NCBI GenBank assembly: GCA_963971535.1
Contig: OZ020589.1
Span: 72,317,520-72,381,519, forward strand
Source of the DNA: Notolepis coatsorum
Taxonomy: Eukaryota > Chordata > Actinopteri > Aulopiformes > Paralepididae
Length of the DNA: 64,000 bases
Reading direction: 5' to 3'
A program made the position numbers and the translations under genes. Under the pieces are notes generated by a model, which had not been told where the DNA came from, did not search any database, and was given only the letters and a program-made list of their open reading frames with translations. Shown piece after piece: positions 12,822 to 24,714 of the stretch. Each line of letters begins with the position of its first letter. Position 1 is the stretch's first letter.

Positions 12822-13367
12822 CTCCTCACCAAGTAGGCTTCACAAAGGTTTAAGCAACAACAGATGGTAACCAAAAGATTAAGCTTGTCTGAACATTTGA
12901 GTTATGCAGTGATCAAGTGATGTAGTTATCAAAAGTAAACAAACCATATTTTCTGCATAAGGAAACCCTACCTTTATGGTTGCATTCATTGTTGTTTCCA
13001 TGGACACAGTGAAGAAACAAGGCTGCACAGACGCCGTGTAAATAAATTATTTAACCTTTTTCAACTAATCTTATGTTCTTATTTATAAGAGACTAAAACA
13101 ATAATATATTCAATATGTTAAGGGGAATGATATCATTATATTATGACTAAAGGTAGCACCGGTTAGTTTACTTCCTCTTTGGACTGAGACGTTTGACAGT
13201 GGAATGGCAACTCTCTGCGTGGGAGAATGACGATTAAGTTGCTGACACTTCCAAAACAAGCATGTGCTGCTGACCACTGACATTTACAACTTTAACAGGT
13301 CAGGGTTGGGAGTAGAACCATCTGTTGTTGCTTAAACCTTTGTGAAGCCTACTTGGTGAGGAGAGTT
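12822..13367. repeat. Long inverted repeat, about 50-bp arms
   Basis: The left arm 12822-12871 (starting aactctcctcaccaagtagg) is the near-perfect reverse complement of 13317-13367. About 445 bp of apparently unrelated sequence separates the arms. No convincing target duplication was found, so it may be a foldback element or a local inverted duplication. Confidence 0.8.
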
Positions 13368-13769
13368 TTGCTACTCTGCATGAATTAAGTGTGTTCTGAA
13401 CCATGCTTTTATAGTGACAACATGAGTCACACTTCACACAATTATTAAATCTATAAAGCCATAGACATGCATAGACCATGTACATGGTCTCAAAGCATCA
13501 TGTCAAACTCTGGTCTTCAACCATTACATGCCCTCAAATCAACTGCAAAAATAATGTGTCTGTGTTATGCAGGAAATAAACAGGGTGGAGCTGGGCTTCA
13601 TGATATTCATCTCCCTCTGTGTGTGATGTGTCTGCTTCCAGGGAGCTGAGGCTAGAAGCTACGATACCAGGTCTCACCTCACTTGGGAAGTCAAAATATC
13701 ATCAGAACCAGAGAAGCAGCAATGATGAGATATTTTACACTTCACACCAGGCAAGCAGTACCTAGGAGT

Positions 13770-13772
<3 letters not shown>

Positions 13773-13861
<89 letters not shown>

Positions 13862-13864
13862 GCG
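13773..13864. repeat. (TG)n microsatellite
   Basis: About 40 or more TG units, with a single tgcg interruption near the end. Confidence 0.97.
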
Positions 13865-14012
13865 TAATCCACAGTGTTGGATGACAAGGGCAATGGCGAC
13901 ATCAGCGACTTTTCAGAGGTTTTCAACTTAAAAAACGGCTCCACCAATGAGGGCACAGTGCAGTGTGCACTGAAAAAGACACAGGGTGCAGCACTTTTCC
14001 TCTAGGCTGCCG

Positions 14013-14224
14013 CGAACGCTCTCCCCTCATCGTACGCTCTCCCCTCATCGTACGCCGTACGCTCTCCCCTCATCGTACGCTCTCCCCTCATCGTACGCTC
14101 TCCCCTCATCGTACGCTCTCCCCTCATCGTACGCTCTCCCCTCATCGTACGCCGTACGCTCTCCCCTCATCGTACGCTCTCCCCTCATCGTACGCTCTCC
14201 CCTCATCGTACGCTCTCCCCTCAT
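14013..14224. repeat. 18-bp minisatellite, 11 units
   Basis: The unit is cgtacgctctcccctcat. The first unit begins cgaacgc, and two units carry an extra 7 bp (cgtacgc). The unit length is a multiple of three, so several frames stay open as artefacts. Confidence 0.97.
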
Positions 14225-16897
14225 CGGGTACAGTCATGAAATGACACAGGCACTCTGAGTAGTAAGGCTGCTCTTGCTCAAGCAAAACAAAGCTCACTCG
14301 ACTCGAGCCAACAGTCTGGGCACCAGAACCACAACAGTAATAATGGTCAACTCTCCATGCCTAAAGGCAACAGCACTTACAGCCCTTCAGCTCTGTTTGG
14401 ACCAATGGTGGCTGTCTATGCTGCTGGCTGGAATCCAGCCTCTTTCAGTCCCATTGACTGTGTGGGTCAATGGTCCATTCAAGCAGAGTTGGTGTGTGTG
14501 ACACAGCCGTGCTCTCTGGCCTCCTGCTTTTGCCTTATCACAGCTCTGCAGAGCTGCCCGCCACAAACAGCAGCCCCATACAGAACCACAATGACCTATT
14601 GACGGCTCCATTCACAAAATTAACTCCACAAAAAGAAAGGGGAATCATTCCAACGAGCAGTATGTTTGGTTTCCTCCACAGAGACATGCGTAGGTCTACG
14701 TTAGGGGGCGCTTGGGGCATCTGGTTTGTAATCAACGATTTCAGGTTGCCGACAAGCAGAGACTATGGTGAAATAATGTATAATTTTAAAGCCGGTATTG
14801 AATTATAAGCTAAATGTTAGATTGTAAAAATGCTGAGCCCTCCTCTGATGAGACTGAAAGGAACTTTAGGAAAGTTACCAGAATCAACACACACACAAAA
14901 TATATATTTACCTTTTACCTTAAAAAATATTACAACTAATAGGCTGATCATTACTTCATGGTTGTGGTTTGTATAAGAAAATACATAATAATTAAAAAAA
15001 AACATTTAAAATGGAAGATCTTGGAAGATGTGCCCTATGGGCATTTTAATGCAATGCATTAAAATACTGTAGTTTACCCTCCCTCAGTTTTAATGAGGCT
15101 ACAACAGTGGGATGACATCATTATCTTATATACATGCTCTTCTATATCATTCGGTCTCTGGGCATGGATCTTAAAAACTGTTTATCCTAAATTGAAAAAT
15201 GTCTACTTCATGTGTTTGACTGGAAAGCCCAGACAAAATAAACAATTGTTATCCTGCTCATCTGAATCCCAGGCATAACCCATCGTAGGTGTGGAAAGCT
15301 GTGCGTGCTACCTGTTGTTGCCTAGACATGTCATCATGCTGCTTCTAGCTGACAGATATAAAAAGGAGATGACCAGGAGGGCTGCTGCAGCCGGAAGGGC
15401 CTTGGCATTGATGGCAACAAGCCATGTTTAAAACAGACCTGAACAATGCTGACGGCGTGCCGTGCCCCACCCAGCCACCCACCCACCCACACCCACCCAC
15501 CCCCACCCCCACACCCACACCCCCACACACACTCACACACCAAGCTTTGCCTCTCATGTACAGGAGGTGTGTCTCGGTTGGGATCACCAACAGTGGCCCA
15601 GCCCTTGTACAAATTAGGCTTAAAGAGTTGTAACAACTCCCTTTGTCCAATGGATTTGAGTTGGGAGCCTAAAGCCCCCCCCCCCCCCCCACCCCCTCAC
15701 ACACAAACACACCCTACAGACACATGAACTGCTACATACTGTAGGCCAAATATGTGCGACAGGTCTGCTAGAGAAGGATGGCTTCTATGTGATTCTATAC
15801 GTCAGGGCTGGCTGACGAAGACTAAATTAATATGCAGCATATATCCTATATATAGCTGTGCTGTATGTCTACAATACTTCCTGTATGTCTGTGACACTGA
15901 TGAGTATCCAAATCTTTGCGCAACATTTATCATCTGGACGTGCGCTCCACAAATAACGATATCATGTGATGCATGACCTTTTAATTGCTTTAAAATGAAA
16001 GTCATCTGCAGGGGAAAATCAATCAAGTGAAAGGCAATTAAGTTGTGATTCAACTCCAGGTTGTTGTTTTTCTTCTCTTTGGTCTAGTATTGTGAAGAAT
16101 GTCAACGTACGAGATACGTGTTGCGACATGAAGATGTAGAAACTATTTAGCGAGAGGTTAAAACCACGGCTTCCTTCTCCCTCGCGGTAACATGACCCTA
16201 AGCTTCCAATGGGAGTAGTACTATGCAAGTACTTCCATTTACCCCCCCCCCCCCCCCCCCCCCAAATCGTGAGGCAGGAGGGGGAGCTTGGCACTGTGTG
16301 AAAGGAGAGAGAGAGAAGTAAGAAGAGCTGCTTAAGAGCCCGGCGCACCTGGAGACCCTGGTTACCATCCTTCATGTAACCGTAGGAACTTGGTGTGTTG
16401 CTTGGTGTGCATGGGGTGTAGTATATAGGCCAACAAGCAATAAAACACCAAACAACTGATGGACCTAAATAAAATTGTGTATTAACAGTTTAGTACAGGC
16501 AAAAGGCAATAAAGAAAACAGTTCCTCCCAGAAAACCCCAAATTCCCATCCTTATTTTCCAGTTCAATGAGAGTCAAATGAGTCTAGTCCGTGTTTTCCA
16601 TCAGTTGGGATTTGTTTGCAGGTGATGTAGCATGAAACTCAGAATTCCCTGGAATGAATTGCCCGAAGCTTTCAGCGCAAGAACAACATGGATTTACGTA
16701 CAACGCAGAATATACAAGAAAACAGAGAAGATGGGACAAAACAGCCTACTTTCTGCTCAGACGGGACGGTCTCACCATTTCTTTCCAACACATTAGCCAT
16801 CTTGGATTCCAGCCCAGAGACACCATCTGTTCTCCTTTTCACATGAACTGATGACGAATGCTTTTCATGTTTACATCTGCTTCTACATTAAACTTCT
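14225..16897. other. Intronic sequence with C-rich simple repeats
   Basis: No gene seen. It holds CA/CCCA-rich sequence at 15465-15540, a poly-C run at 15675-15690 and a poly-C run at 16242-16263. Small overlapping frames around 14274-14808 lack recognisable domains. Confidence 0.5.
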
Positions 16898-17078
16898 CAA
16901 GCAATGCACACAGTGCATTAAGGTTCGTAATAACAAGCAATGCACACAGTGCCTCAAGGTTCATAATAACAAGCAATGCACACAGTGCCTCAAAGTTCAT
17001 AATAACAAGCAATGCACACAGTGCCTCAAGGTTCATAATAACAAGCAATGCACACAGTGCATCAAGGTTCATAATAAC
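16898..17078. repeat. 36-bp minisatellite, about 5 units
   Basis: The unit begins caagcaatgcacacagtgc and ends ggttcataataa. Five copies differ by a few bases (cattaagg, cctcaagg, cctcaaag, catcaagg). 36 is a multiple of three, which explains repetitive 12-residue open frames on both strands. Confidence 0.95.
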
Positions 17079-18365
17079 ATGTAACATTGAGTTCACATCA
17101 GACTCATGACCTTCGCCCCATGTTTACCGTCTCTTTCCACCATATAAGCGGAAGTGTCATCAATATTAAAAAGCCTTCTCAAGCCCTAAAACCTGGTGCT
17201 ATGGGTTAGCTCTCTTTCACCATATAGTATATACAGTATACACGCACAAATACAGCCGATACATATCATCCAAACACATATGCCCCACTGGCATATTTCC
17301 AAGGAATCTTTCCCTGATTGTAGGTGCTGATCCTCTACTCTCAATTACCCTTCTGCTCGTTCCCACCCTCTCTCTCTCTCACACACACACACTGTGAAAA
17401 TGCATCTCAGTTGATTCAATATCACAGATTCAACATGCTCTACAGGAGGCAGGTGCATGTTTCAGACAGCTGGAGACCTCAGAATAAATAGATGTTCCAA
17501 GACAACCTAATTATACTGCCGGTAATCTGCTACCATCTACTGCCCAACCGCTGATCATTATGAAGCTATTAGCAGACACTCCACATACCCAATGTCTGTG
17601 TTTGGCTTTCAAAAACTTGAATGCTGCATCAGTGTCTTCGAGATAATGATTTTCAGTGCATTCACCTTCTCCCAAAGGATTGCAATAAGAACTGCATGAA
17701 GTATAGAAGCAGTGAGAGTCGATATTCATGATATAGCGTTATGGTAATAATCCCAATGGCACGGGTCTACTATGAGTAGCATGGTGAAAAACCTATCTGC
17801 AACTAAATGCTTTCACCAACTTCATCAAAGTCATGTCTATGATTAAATAGGCCTTTGCCTGCAAGGACATCTAATTTAAGTAACAAGGACACAAGACTTG
17901 GGGCTCCTTTACATACATGCCCAAAATAACATCATTGCATTGCCTTAGGAGTTCTTTTGCTAATCAAAAAAGTGGAGCTGTGTGTTAGATGACTGCTACA
18001 CAGTACATGGCTGTTTCCTGCTGGGAGTAGAGACAAAGAGCAAGTGTTGACCTGTGAGTGAGACAGAGAGGTCAGGCTGCTTGTGAATGTCTGCTCTTTT
18101 GTGTGTTTCACTCAGCTGTGGAGGGATCAATACAGTCCGTATTAAGTGATGTTGTGTTTCTTTTTCAAATGTAGCCAAGAGTAAAGACCCTAACCCTATC
18201 AAAACAGCAGTCAAAGTGTATTTTCAGCACTACGTTTGTTTAGCAATGATTTGAAGTGTTATTAGCGAAATATGAGTTTATTAAAAATTTCCACGCATTG
18301 CATCGAAAATCTGAGGATTTAGAGGTGAGGACAGGAATCAGCCATGAAATCGGTGTAGTCCAAAG
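17079..18365. other. Intronic sequence, no gene seen
   Basis: A short CT/CA run at 17371-17392 and otherwise apparently unique sequence without coding signals. Confidence 0.5.
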
Positions 18366-18380
18366 AAAGAGGAGACCCAG

Positions 18381-18812
18381 GCGGCTGGGTGGCGCAGCGG
18401 AGATTCCACTCGTCACCAATGCAAGAGACTCCGGTCTCGAATCCCGGTGTCAGCATTACCTCCGGCTTGGGCCAGTCGTCATACTATCTCAATTGGCAGA
18501 GGTAGCGGGTGGAAGTCGATGAGTGGGGATTGGACGTTGTGGACAGCGACTCCTATAGGTCGGTTGGGGGACGCCTGCACAGCAGAGACAGGAAGTAGCG
18601 GGGGTAGTGTGAGCCTCCCATGCGTTACACCTCGCCACTGAGAGTCCACGCTGTCTGGTGAAAAGATGCGACAGGCTGCCTCCTGATGCAAGGCTTCTAT
18701 CCTTCCTACGACCGACCAGTGGGAGGCATAGTCGAGCAACGTTCAAGACAGGGGAGGGGAGAATTGGAAATACGAAATTGGGATGGGAGAAAAAGTAGAT
18801 ATAAAAAAAAAA
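18381..18812 (+). mobile_element. Full-length tRNA-derived SINE with target duplication
   Basis: A tRNA-like head carries the A box (gctgggtggcgcagcgg, 18384-18400) and B box (ggtctcgaatcccgg). A body of about 350 bp and a terminal A-run follow. The element is bracketed by the identical 15-bp repeat aaagaggagacccag (18366-18380 and 18813-18827), the mark of LINE-mediated retroposition. The identical duplication suggests a relatively recent insertion. Confidence 0.9.
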
Positions 18813-18827
18813 AAAGAGGAGACCCAG

Positions 18828-19604
18828 CGCTTTCGATGGACGTCTACATTTCATAAGACTACACTACCCAGCTCACACCAGCCACAGGCAACTGTAGTCC
18901 AAGCATTTTCTTCTTAGAAATATTGACGTGATTGTCGTGTTTATATCTCATGGTTCAAACCTCAACGTTATTGCCATAAAATACAACTGATAGGTAAATA
19001 CACTTTCTGTGGACGTCTAGGGAAAAAAAATTCTCAACCGGGTAAAAAATGGCAGAGCTATGGACATTATACAAAAGTAACTATACTTACAGTAGATTGC
19101 ATTCACAGTCTGTGCTGCCCTATACCGGGCACCTGGTGGTACTAAATCCAGATCTAACTCTGCCATTGGAAAGAGCAGATTTGGCCAGATCCATAGATGT
19201 ATGACTTGGCCATAATAAGGTCATTTATAGGCCTGATATTTTATATTCTATATTCATATTTCATATTGCATGGTTCCGGATGGCAAAATTCAGTAATGTA
19301 TCTACAAAAAAACCTGTAAATCATCTGCCGTTTGTTCATTTGCTTAGATTGTTAGTACACTTGACAACAATGAGGTGCTGAAAGAGCTCAGTGGCATTTC
19401 TCACGTTTGGTCAATGTTAGCATGGTGTTATTCACTGTCAAAGATGGAGAATTTTTTTTCTGAAAATATGGCTAGAGCTTAACAGGTTAAAAGACAATAC
19501 CAGAGAGGCTGTTTTCACCTGGCATTAAGATCTGATCTGGGTGATCTGATCACAAGTGAACAGCTCCAAGTAGAGGTGGGAACACGTACAGGAAAATGTA
19601 TATA
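18828..19604. other. Intronic sequence, no gene seen
   Basis: No coding or repeat signal that I can name with confidence. The segment at 19510-19570 (cattaagatctgatctggg) resembles a dispersed fish repeat but is not resolved. Confidence 0.4.
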
Positions 19605-19612
19605 ATATAAAA

Positions 19613-21097
19613 CAGGGTTCGAAATTAACGGGGGCTTGGGGCATAATGCCCTTGAAAATGGACAAAATGCCCTCGAAAATCAGTTACTAATTATATATAT
19701 ATATTTATCCGGTAATGGCGCGTCTGTGTATCGTACGGTTCAGATGACGCGCAAATAAAAAAAAATCATTTGGCGGAGGTGAGCACTGGCTGCTGCTGCA
19801 GCACTGCAGCTGAGCCAGGTGCTAGTCAGTTTGTGTACAAATGGCAAGCACAATCTAAATCAATCTTCATTACGACTTTAAAAACATAGCCATTAACATT
19901 ACATAGGCATACACACATCTTGCCATAGCGTTAGCAGTTTGTACAAAACAACGCACGTTTTAACTATAGAATCAGCCCGCGAGGTAATACAGTCAACGAA
20001 ATGTTACCGTAGCTACTAGCTAGCAGAGGAGGAAATGGGAGTCTGAGAGGCGGGGTGTTTAAAGACAATGATAGGCGTTTATTCAACATCCAAGAAGGCT
20101 AACATACAACTGTGTTTTACTAACTCCAACCGGGACTATTGCCGCTCTCCCACTGCATGCCATCACCTCCTAACGTTACCGGAGCTACCGGAGCTGATAA
20201 TAACATTGCCTGAGCTGAAGGTGAGTGACACTAAAATGTCCGTGGGGACCCGGCGCCAACCCATAGATAGTTCCAACTCGGAGGTACTTCCCAAGGTGGG
20301 GTCCGGGAGGGGGGGGGGGTTCGAGCTGGAGCACATGTGTGTAGGTTTTTAGATAACAGGTATTAGGGGTATATCTTATATAAGACAATTAACTAAAATG
20401 TGATTTCATTGGATGTGCTCTGACAATTAATGCTTGTATATCTTATCGTGTGTTGTCATGTTTGTTTATGTGTTTGTTTAAAAAATAATAAAAAAATAAA
20501 ATACAGATAGTTCCAACTCACCGAATTACGTAATCCACCACAGTTGCACTCAATATTTAAATAATGTTAGTCTAAATAAATGTAGACAGATACATAATAA
20601 TTTCAAGCAGAACACAAATCTTTCCATTAAGAACTGACAATCAGGGAATTTAAACATGGTTGACATTGTTTTTTTGTGTTTATATTAAAGAAAGGAAAGT
20701 CTAGTGCTGGCTGAGCATATTGTTTGTTTGCACTAAGTTAATACTACAAATGTAGCCTATATTTTTCAGTCAGTTCGGTCTTTGTGTGCCAAACATTATT
20801 TAAGGCTGTAAACACTGTAACACTGTAAACTTTTTTATTTATTTTTTTAATAAATGAGAAGCATGTTTAGATTTGAGTGTTACATTTTTTTTTATAAAAA
20901 TTTACGTATATCGAACCGAACTGAAAACCGTGACCCCAAAACCGTGATACGAACCGAACCGTCCATTTTGTGAACCGTCCCACCCCTACCGTTTATCATA
21001 AAAATTCAGTGCCCCCGAAATACAAAAAAAAGCCCCCGAAAATCAATTAAGGGGGGCAAAAAAAGCCCTTGAAAAAAAATGTTAATTTCTAACCCTG
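19613..21097. mobile_element. hAT-like element with intact target duplication
   Basis: Perfect 8-bp duplication atataaaa at 19605-19612 and 21098-21105. The terminal inverted repeats are cagggttcgaaattaac and, read inward from the right, cagggttagaaattaac. Runs of gccccc/ggggc words near both ends give a palindromic subterminal layout. No intact transposase is present. Confidence 0.92.
20880..20990. mobile_element. Terminus of another hAT family, inside 19613-21097
   Basis: Reading inward from 20990 the sequence begins ggggtgggacggttcac and continues with cggttcg/cggttt repeats, a familiar fish hAT end. Its opposite terminus was not found. Confidence 0.5.
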
Positions 21098-21187
21098 ATA
21101 TAAAATCTGCTAGACTGGCAAGATGCCTACTGACTAGACAGATCACATCATCGTTGCTGGTATGTTAGTGTTTGAAGAAGCAAGACG

Positions 21188-21372
21188 ATGGAAGAGCCGG
21201 GGCGCAAAAAGCGCTGCCGTCAAGTGATGAGAGAAGAAGTTTCAGGAGAAATGGAGCAACCCTTACTTTGTTGTACTTCACAGGTGGGAAAAGTGATGTG
21301 CCTGATCTGCAAGCAGGTGAATGCAGTGCGCAAGGAGTTTAACATAAAACACCATTATGATTCCAGGCGGGT
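21188..21372 (+). pseudogene. BED-type zinc-finger remnant of a hAT transposase-like gene
   Basis: The frame reads MEEPGRKKRCRQVMREE, then VGKVMCLICKQVNAVRKEF and NIKHHYDSRR. The CLIC pair followed by a NIKHHY segment matches the BED-like finger at the N-terminus of hAT/Charlie-type transposases and of their domesticated relatives (ZBED and GTF2IRD2 families), where the finger binds DNA. The usual closing histidine after the HHY segment is replaced (DSRRV). The frame then runs into a GT/GA-rich tract, so only the N-terminal module survives. It lies just right of the hAT at 19613-21097 but outside its target duplication, so it belongs to a different insertion. Confidence 0.5.
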
Positions 21373-22415
21373 GCGTGTGTGTGCGTGTATGTGTGTGAGA
21401 GAGAAGAGAGAGAGAGAGCAATTTCACAGAATTTTCAAGCGTGTTCAGGCACAATGAAAGATGGTTACAACTTGAGCTAATCGAGAGCCTTTTAAAAAAG
21501 ACAATAACTAACTTGTTACATCAATCCCATTATAAAAACGGTAGCTGAAATGGTAGCATCACGCTGCATTGATTACAAGCATAACACAACAACAGTAGCC
21601 TAGCTTCTGATACAGCTGGACAAAAGGTGACTGTACAGCAAAGCCAGTTGGTGTGTGTGACCGTGTGTGTTTGACAGCCGTGTCAGAGGGTAGGAAGCAC
21701 AGAGTATTAGAAGCATGATGGCTATATTTAGGTCAATGTATGTAAGGAAAACGTCTGGATCAAATGTGCTTTTGCCTTAAAAGTGCAGAAATAAGACCCA
21801 GTGTTTCCAATAAATACAGATGTATGTTGTACCCACCATAATATCTGACAGGGCCACCGCCTATATCCCAAACTGATGTGATGGTAACATATTCAAAGTT
21901 ATTAGTTACTCAACTACCACACTGGCCTGGCTGCCACCACCACAATAACAATAAGACCCTGGGAAACACTAAGCTATCCCAATGAGGTTTTTTGACCACT
22001 AGTTGATGAAAAGGGTGTTGTATATCAAGTTCTTCCAGCACATGAGGACGCACAAAGACAACAGAACGTACTGTAGAACACAAAAAGAGTACACTGGAGG
22101 CGTGTAACCATGCCCTTGTGCGTCTATATACAATCGTCCTAAAAATGTAACAAGCTGACTGCCTGTCAAAGAAGGTCGGGCTCATTACAACTTTGCCAAA
22201 ATTTAACCCTAAGTGAAACCTAACACGGATGGGAAATAAACAGAGGTTATAAGAGGTAGGAGGTGTACTCACCATGTACACTATAGAACAACAATAGAAA
22301 ACTCTTGTATATTTGGGTGGAAATGTGAATATAAACAAAAGCGAGCTGTTTGTAAGAACACTCTGTTGGAAATAAACTTGTATCCACAAACACAGTATAT
22401 ACACCACATGCTCAC
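21373..22415. other. Intronic sequence, no gene seen
   Basis: The GT/GA run at 21365-21418 is followed by apparently unique sequence. The minus-strand open frame across 21910-22407 has no recognisable domain. Confidence 0.4.
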
Positions 22416-22454
22416 CAGCAGCAATGCCACCTTCTTCAAGGTGCGGTTCCCCAT
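22416..22454 (-). CDS. Candidate short first coding exon (13 codons) with splice donor, possibly an alternative fbxw7 start
   Basis: On the minus strand an ATG in strong context (G at -3, G at +4) opens MGNRTLKKVALLL and is followed directly by gtgagc, a good donor. The exon ends in phase 0, the same phase as the donor of the fbxw7 exon at 30090, so both could splice to the same downstream exon. fbxw7 is known to use isoform-specific first exons lying between the alpha exon and the shared exons, and this position and strand fit. An in-frame TAG lies upstream near 22515, and a GA-rich tract (22613-22654) precedes it. The peptide does not match the mammalian beta or gamma N-termini as I know them. 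It is 13 codons and could be chance. Confidence 0.2.
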
Positions 22455-22608
22455 AGCCAGAGGGAAGCGGGGAGGCACATGTAAGACACTAGGCTTCAAT
22501 GCTGCACTGGACTACTGAGTGACCATAAAACTCTGTCACGGCCCCGCTAAAACATCTCATCCACCCCTCTATACTCGCACTCTCTCCACTCTCTCCACTC
22601 TCTCCACC

Positions 22609-22612
<4 letters not shown>

Positions 22613-22654
<42 letters not shown>
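22613..22654. repeat. (CT)n microsatellite
   Basis: About 20 CT units, preceded by imperfect ctctccact repeats at 22581-22612. Confidence 0.97.
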
Positions 22655-22657
<3 letters not shown>

Positions 22658-23173
22658 CTGCTAACTAACGGAGAACAGAGAGAGGAGCAAAAAAAAAGAA
22701 AACTAGTGTTTTTCACACAGGCCTAAAGCCCCGACCCCAAAACATACATGGTTTAAAAAAGACATTTGGCTCAGCATAAAAGCCACATTCCAGGAGCGGC
22801 TGTGTATGGGGATAAGGGGACTGGCTGGCTAAGTCTAGTCCAATGGAAAGGGAGATGGGTGTGGTTCAGTAGCACAGGTCAGTGTCCTTCCTCTTGTGAT
22901 GAATCACATGCATGACATGGTCTACTGGTGGATGGTGTGATTATATTCTGTCTATGCCATATTTCAGTTTGGCAAAGTACAAGTGTTTGGTTTGAATTTT
23001 TTTTTTTTTTTTTTAAATGACATACATCACAATTGGGTGGGTGCCAGACTATGCAGCAGTGTGCACATTTCAAACACTAGATGGCAGCACAATGACACTT
23101 TGCTACCTGTATTATGCTCATTTTGTCCCAGAAATGTTGAAACAATGACCAGGATTAATAGGCATAAACAAAT
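22655..23173. other. Intronic sequence, no gene seen
   Basis: A poly-T run at 22998-23015 and otherwise apparently unique sequence up to the Tc1-like terminus. Confidence 0.5.
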
Positions 23174-23477
23174 CAGGTCCATAAATATTTAAGAAGGCAG
23201 TTCTCCAGGGTAAAGGTGAATAAAGCCAGAGGACCAGACAACATCAACCCAGAGTGCTCATGGCGTGCGCCAACGAGCTGGCGGACACATTCCAAAACCT
23301 CTTCAACCTCTCACTGAGAGTAGACTGAAGAAGGTTCCCCGGCTGTGGAAAACATCCCTCATCGTCCCGGTGCCCAAGAAGGGACGCCCCACCACTCTTA
23401 ATGACTACAGGCCAGTTGCTCTGATGGCACAGGTCATGAAGGCTGGTTCTGGAGCACCTTAAACCACAGGTGAGAGG

Positions 23478-23674
23478 GGGAGCTCCCGTAGCTCACCGCG
23501 TATCTCGGCGCTATTTCTGCGTCGGGACAACCGTGCTCGTCACGGATCTGGGGTACACGAGTTCGATTCCCGGACCCGCCGTATTTTCTCAGAGTGTCTT
23601 CCCCTACTCTACATCCCATTCAACCTGTTTCTGTCGGTCATGCTTGACCAGAAAAGCGATAAACGCTAAAAAAG

Positions 23675-23708
<34 letters not shown>
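23478..23708 (+). mobile_element. tRNA-derived SINE inserted in LINE-B
   Basis: The 13-bp target duplication cacaggtgagagg is at 23465-23477 and 23709-23721. The head gagctcccgtagctcaccg and the B box gagttcgattcccgg are tRNA-like. The 3' end is a 30-bp A run. It belongs to a different family from the SINEs at 4838 and 18381. Confidence 0.9.
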
Positions 23709-24156
23709 CACAGGTGAGAGGCTTAACGGACCCCTGCAGTTTGCGTATCAGCAGAACATCGGTGTGGAGGATGCCATAATCTATATGGTCCACAAGGCCT
23801 ACTTACATCTGGAGAAGCCGGGCAGCTCAGTGAGGGTAACATTCTTTGACTTTTCCAGTGTCTTTAACACTATTCAGCCTCCACTACTAGCCGAGAAGCT
23901 GTCAGCAATGGGGCGGGTGGAGGACGACTTGGTGGCCTGGATCTTCAACTACCTCACTGGCAGACCACAGTCTGTCAAACTGCAGGGGTGCCATTCGGAT
24001 GTGCTGATCTGCAACACTGGCGCCCCCCAGGGAACTGTATTGGCACCCTTTTTATTCACCCTGTACACCTCAGACTTCCGCTTCAGCTCCGGGAACTGCC
24101 ATCTCCAAAAGTTTTCTGATGACTCCTTCGTTGGATAAATCACCAACGACAACGAC

Positions 24157-24714
24157 ACAATTGGAGGGGGGCTTCCCACTCTCCAAGGCATTTACAACAA
24201 GCGGTGCATGGGCAAGGCTAAGAGAATAATCAAAGACTCCAGCAACCCAAACAACTGCCTCTTTGAACTACTGCGGTCAGGCAAGCGATACCGGAGTCTC
24301 ATGGCAAGCACAGAGAGTCTCAGAAGGAGCTTCTATCCCCAGGCCATCAGGATGCTCAATGAACAATAAGCAACCATCAACACACCCACAGCGCACATAC
24401 ATTCACTTAAATAAACAACACACTGTAGCACCCATTTAGACACACTTTACACTTTATATTTATATTATATTATTGGTAAGGAAATTGCACATCATTTTCA
24501 TTCCTTATTGCACCTCACCACTACAAGGTGGCACCACAAGCTAAACCTCATAATTTTGTACCAGCTGTACATACTGTATATATACTTATTATACGTATTT
24601 TATACTATCTTGTTATTATCTAGCACACTCTCAGGAGCACACAAAGAAACATTTCATGCAAAGTATTCTGTATTCTGTATGACAACTAATAAAGAAACTT
24701 GAACTTGAAACTTG
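24157..24714 (+). mobile_element. 5'-truncated LINE-A fragment inserted in LINE-B
   Basis: From cacaattggaggggggctt the reading [15 protein letters not shown] through [20 protein letters not shown] to FYPQAIRMLNEQ-stop follows the C-terminus of the LINE-A frame at 36723-38297. It continues through the same 3' UTR to the tail aaagaaacttgaacttgaaa (24693-24712). LINE-B resumes immediately afterwards at the codons for EEEYRAVV. Confidence 0.85.

Noticed and set aside
13963-14258. Arg/Ser/Pro-rich repetitive frames
   Set aside because: Product of the 18-bp minisatellite.
16839-17109. Cys/Asn- and Leu-rich frames on both strands
   Set aside because: Product of the 36-bp minisatellite, open on both strands because 36 is a multiple of three.
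21910-22407. 165-codon minus-strand frame
   Set aside because: No recognisable domain; composition is like the surrounding intron.
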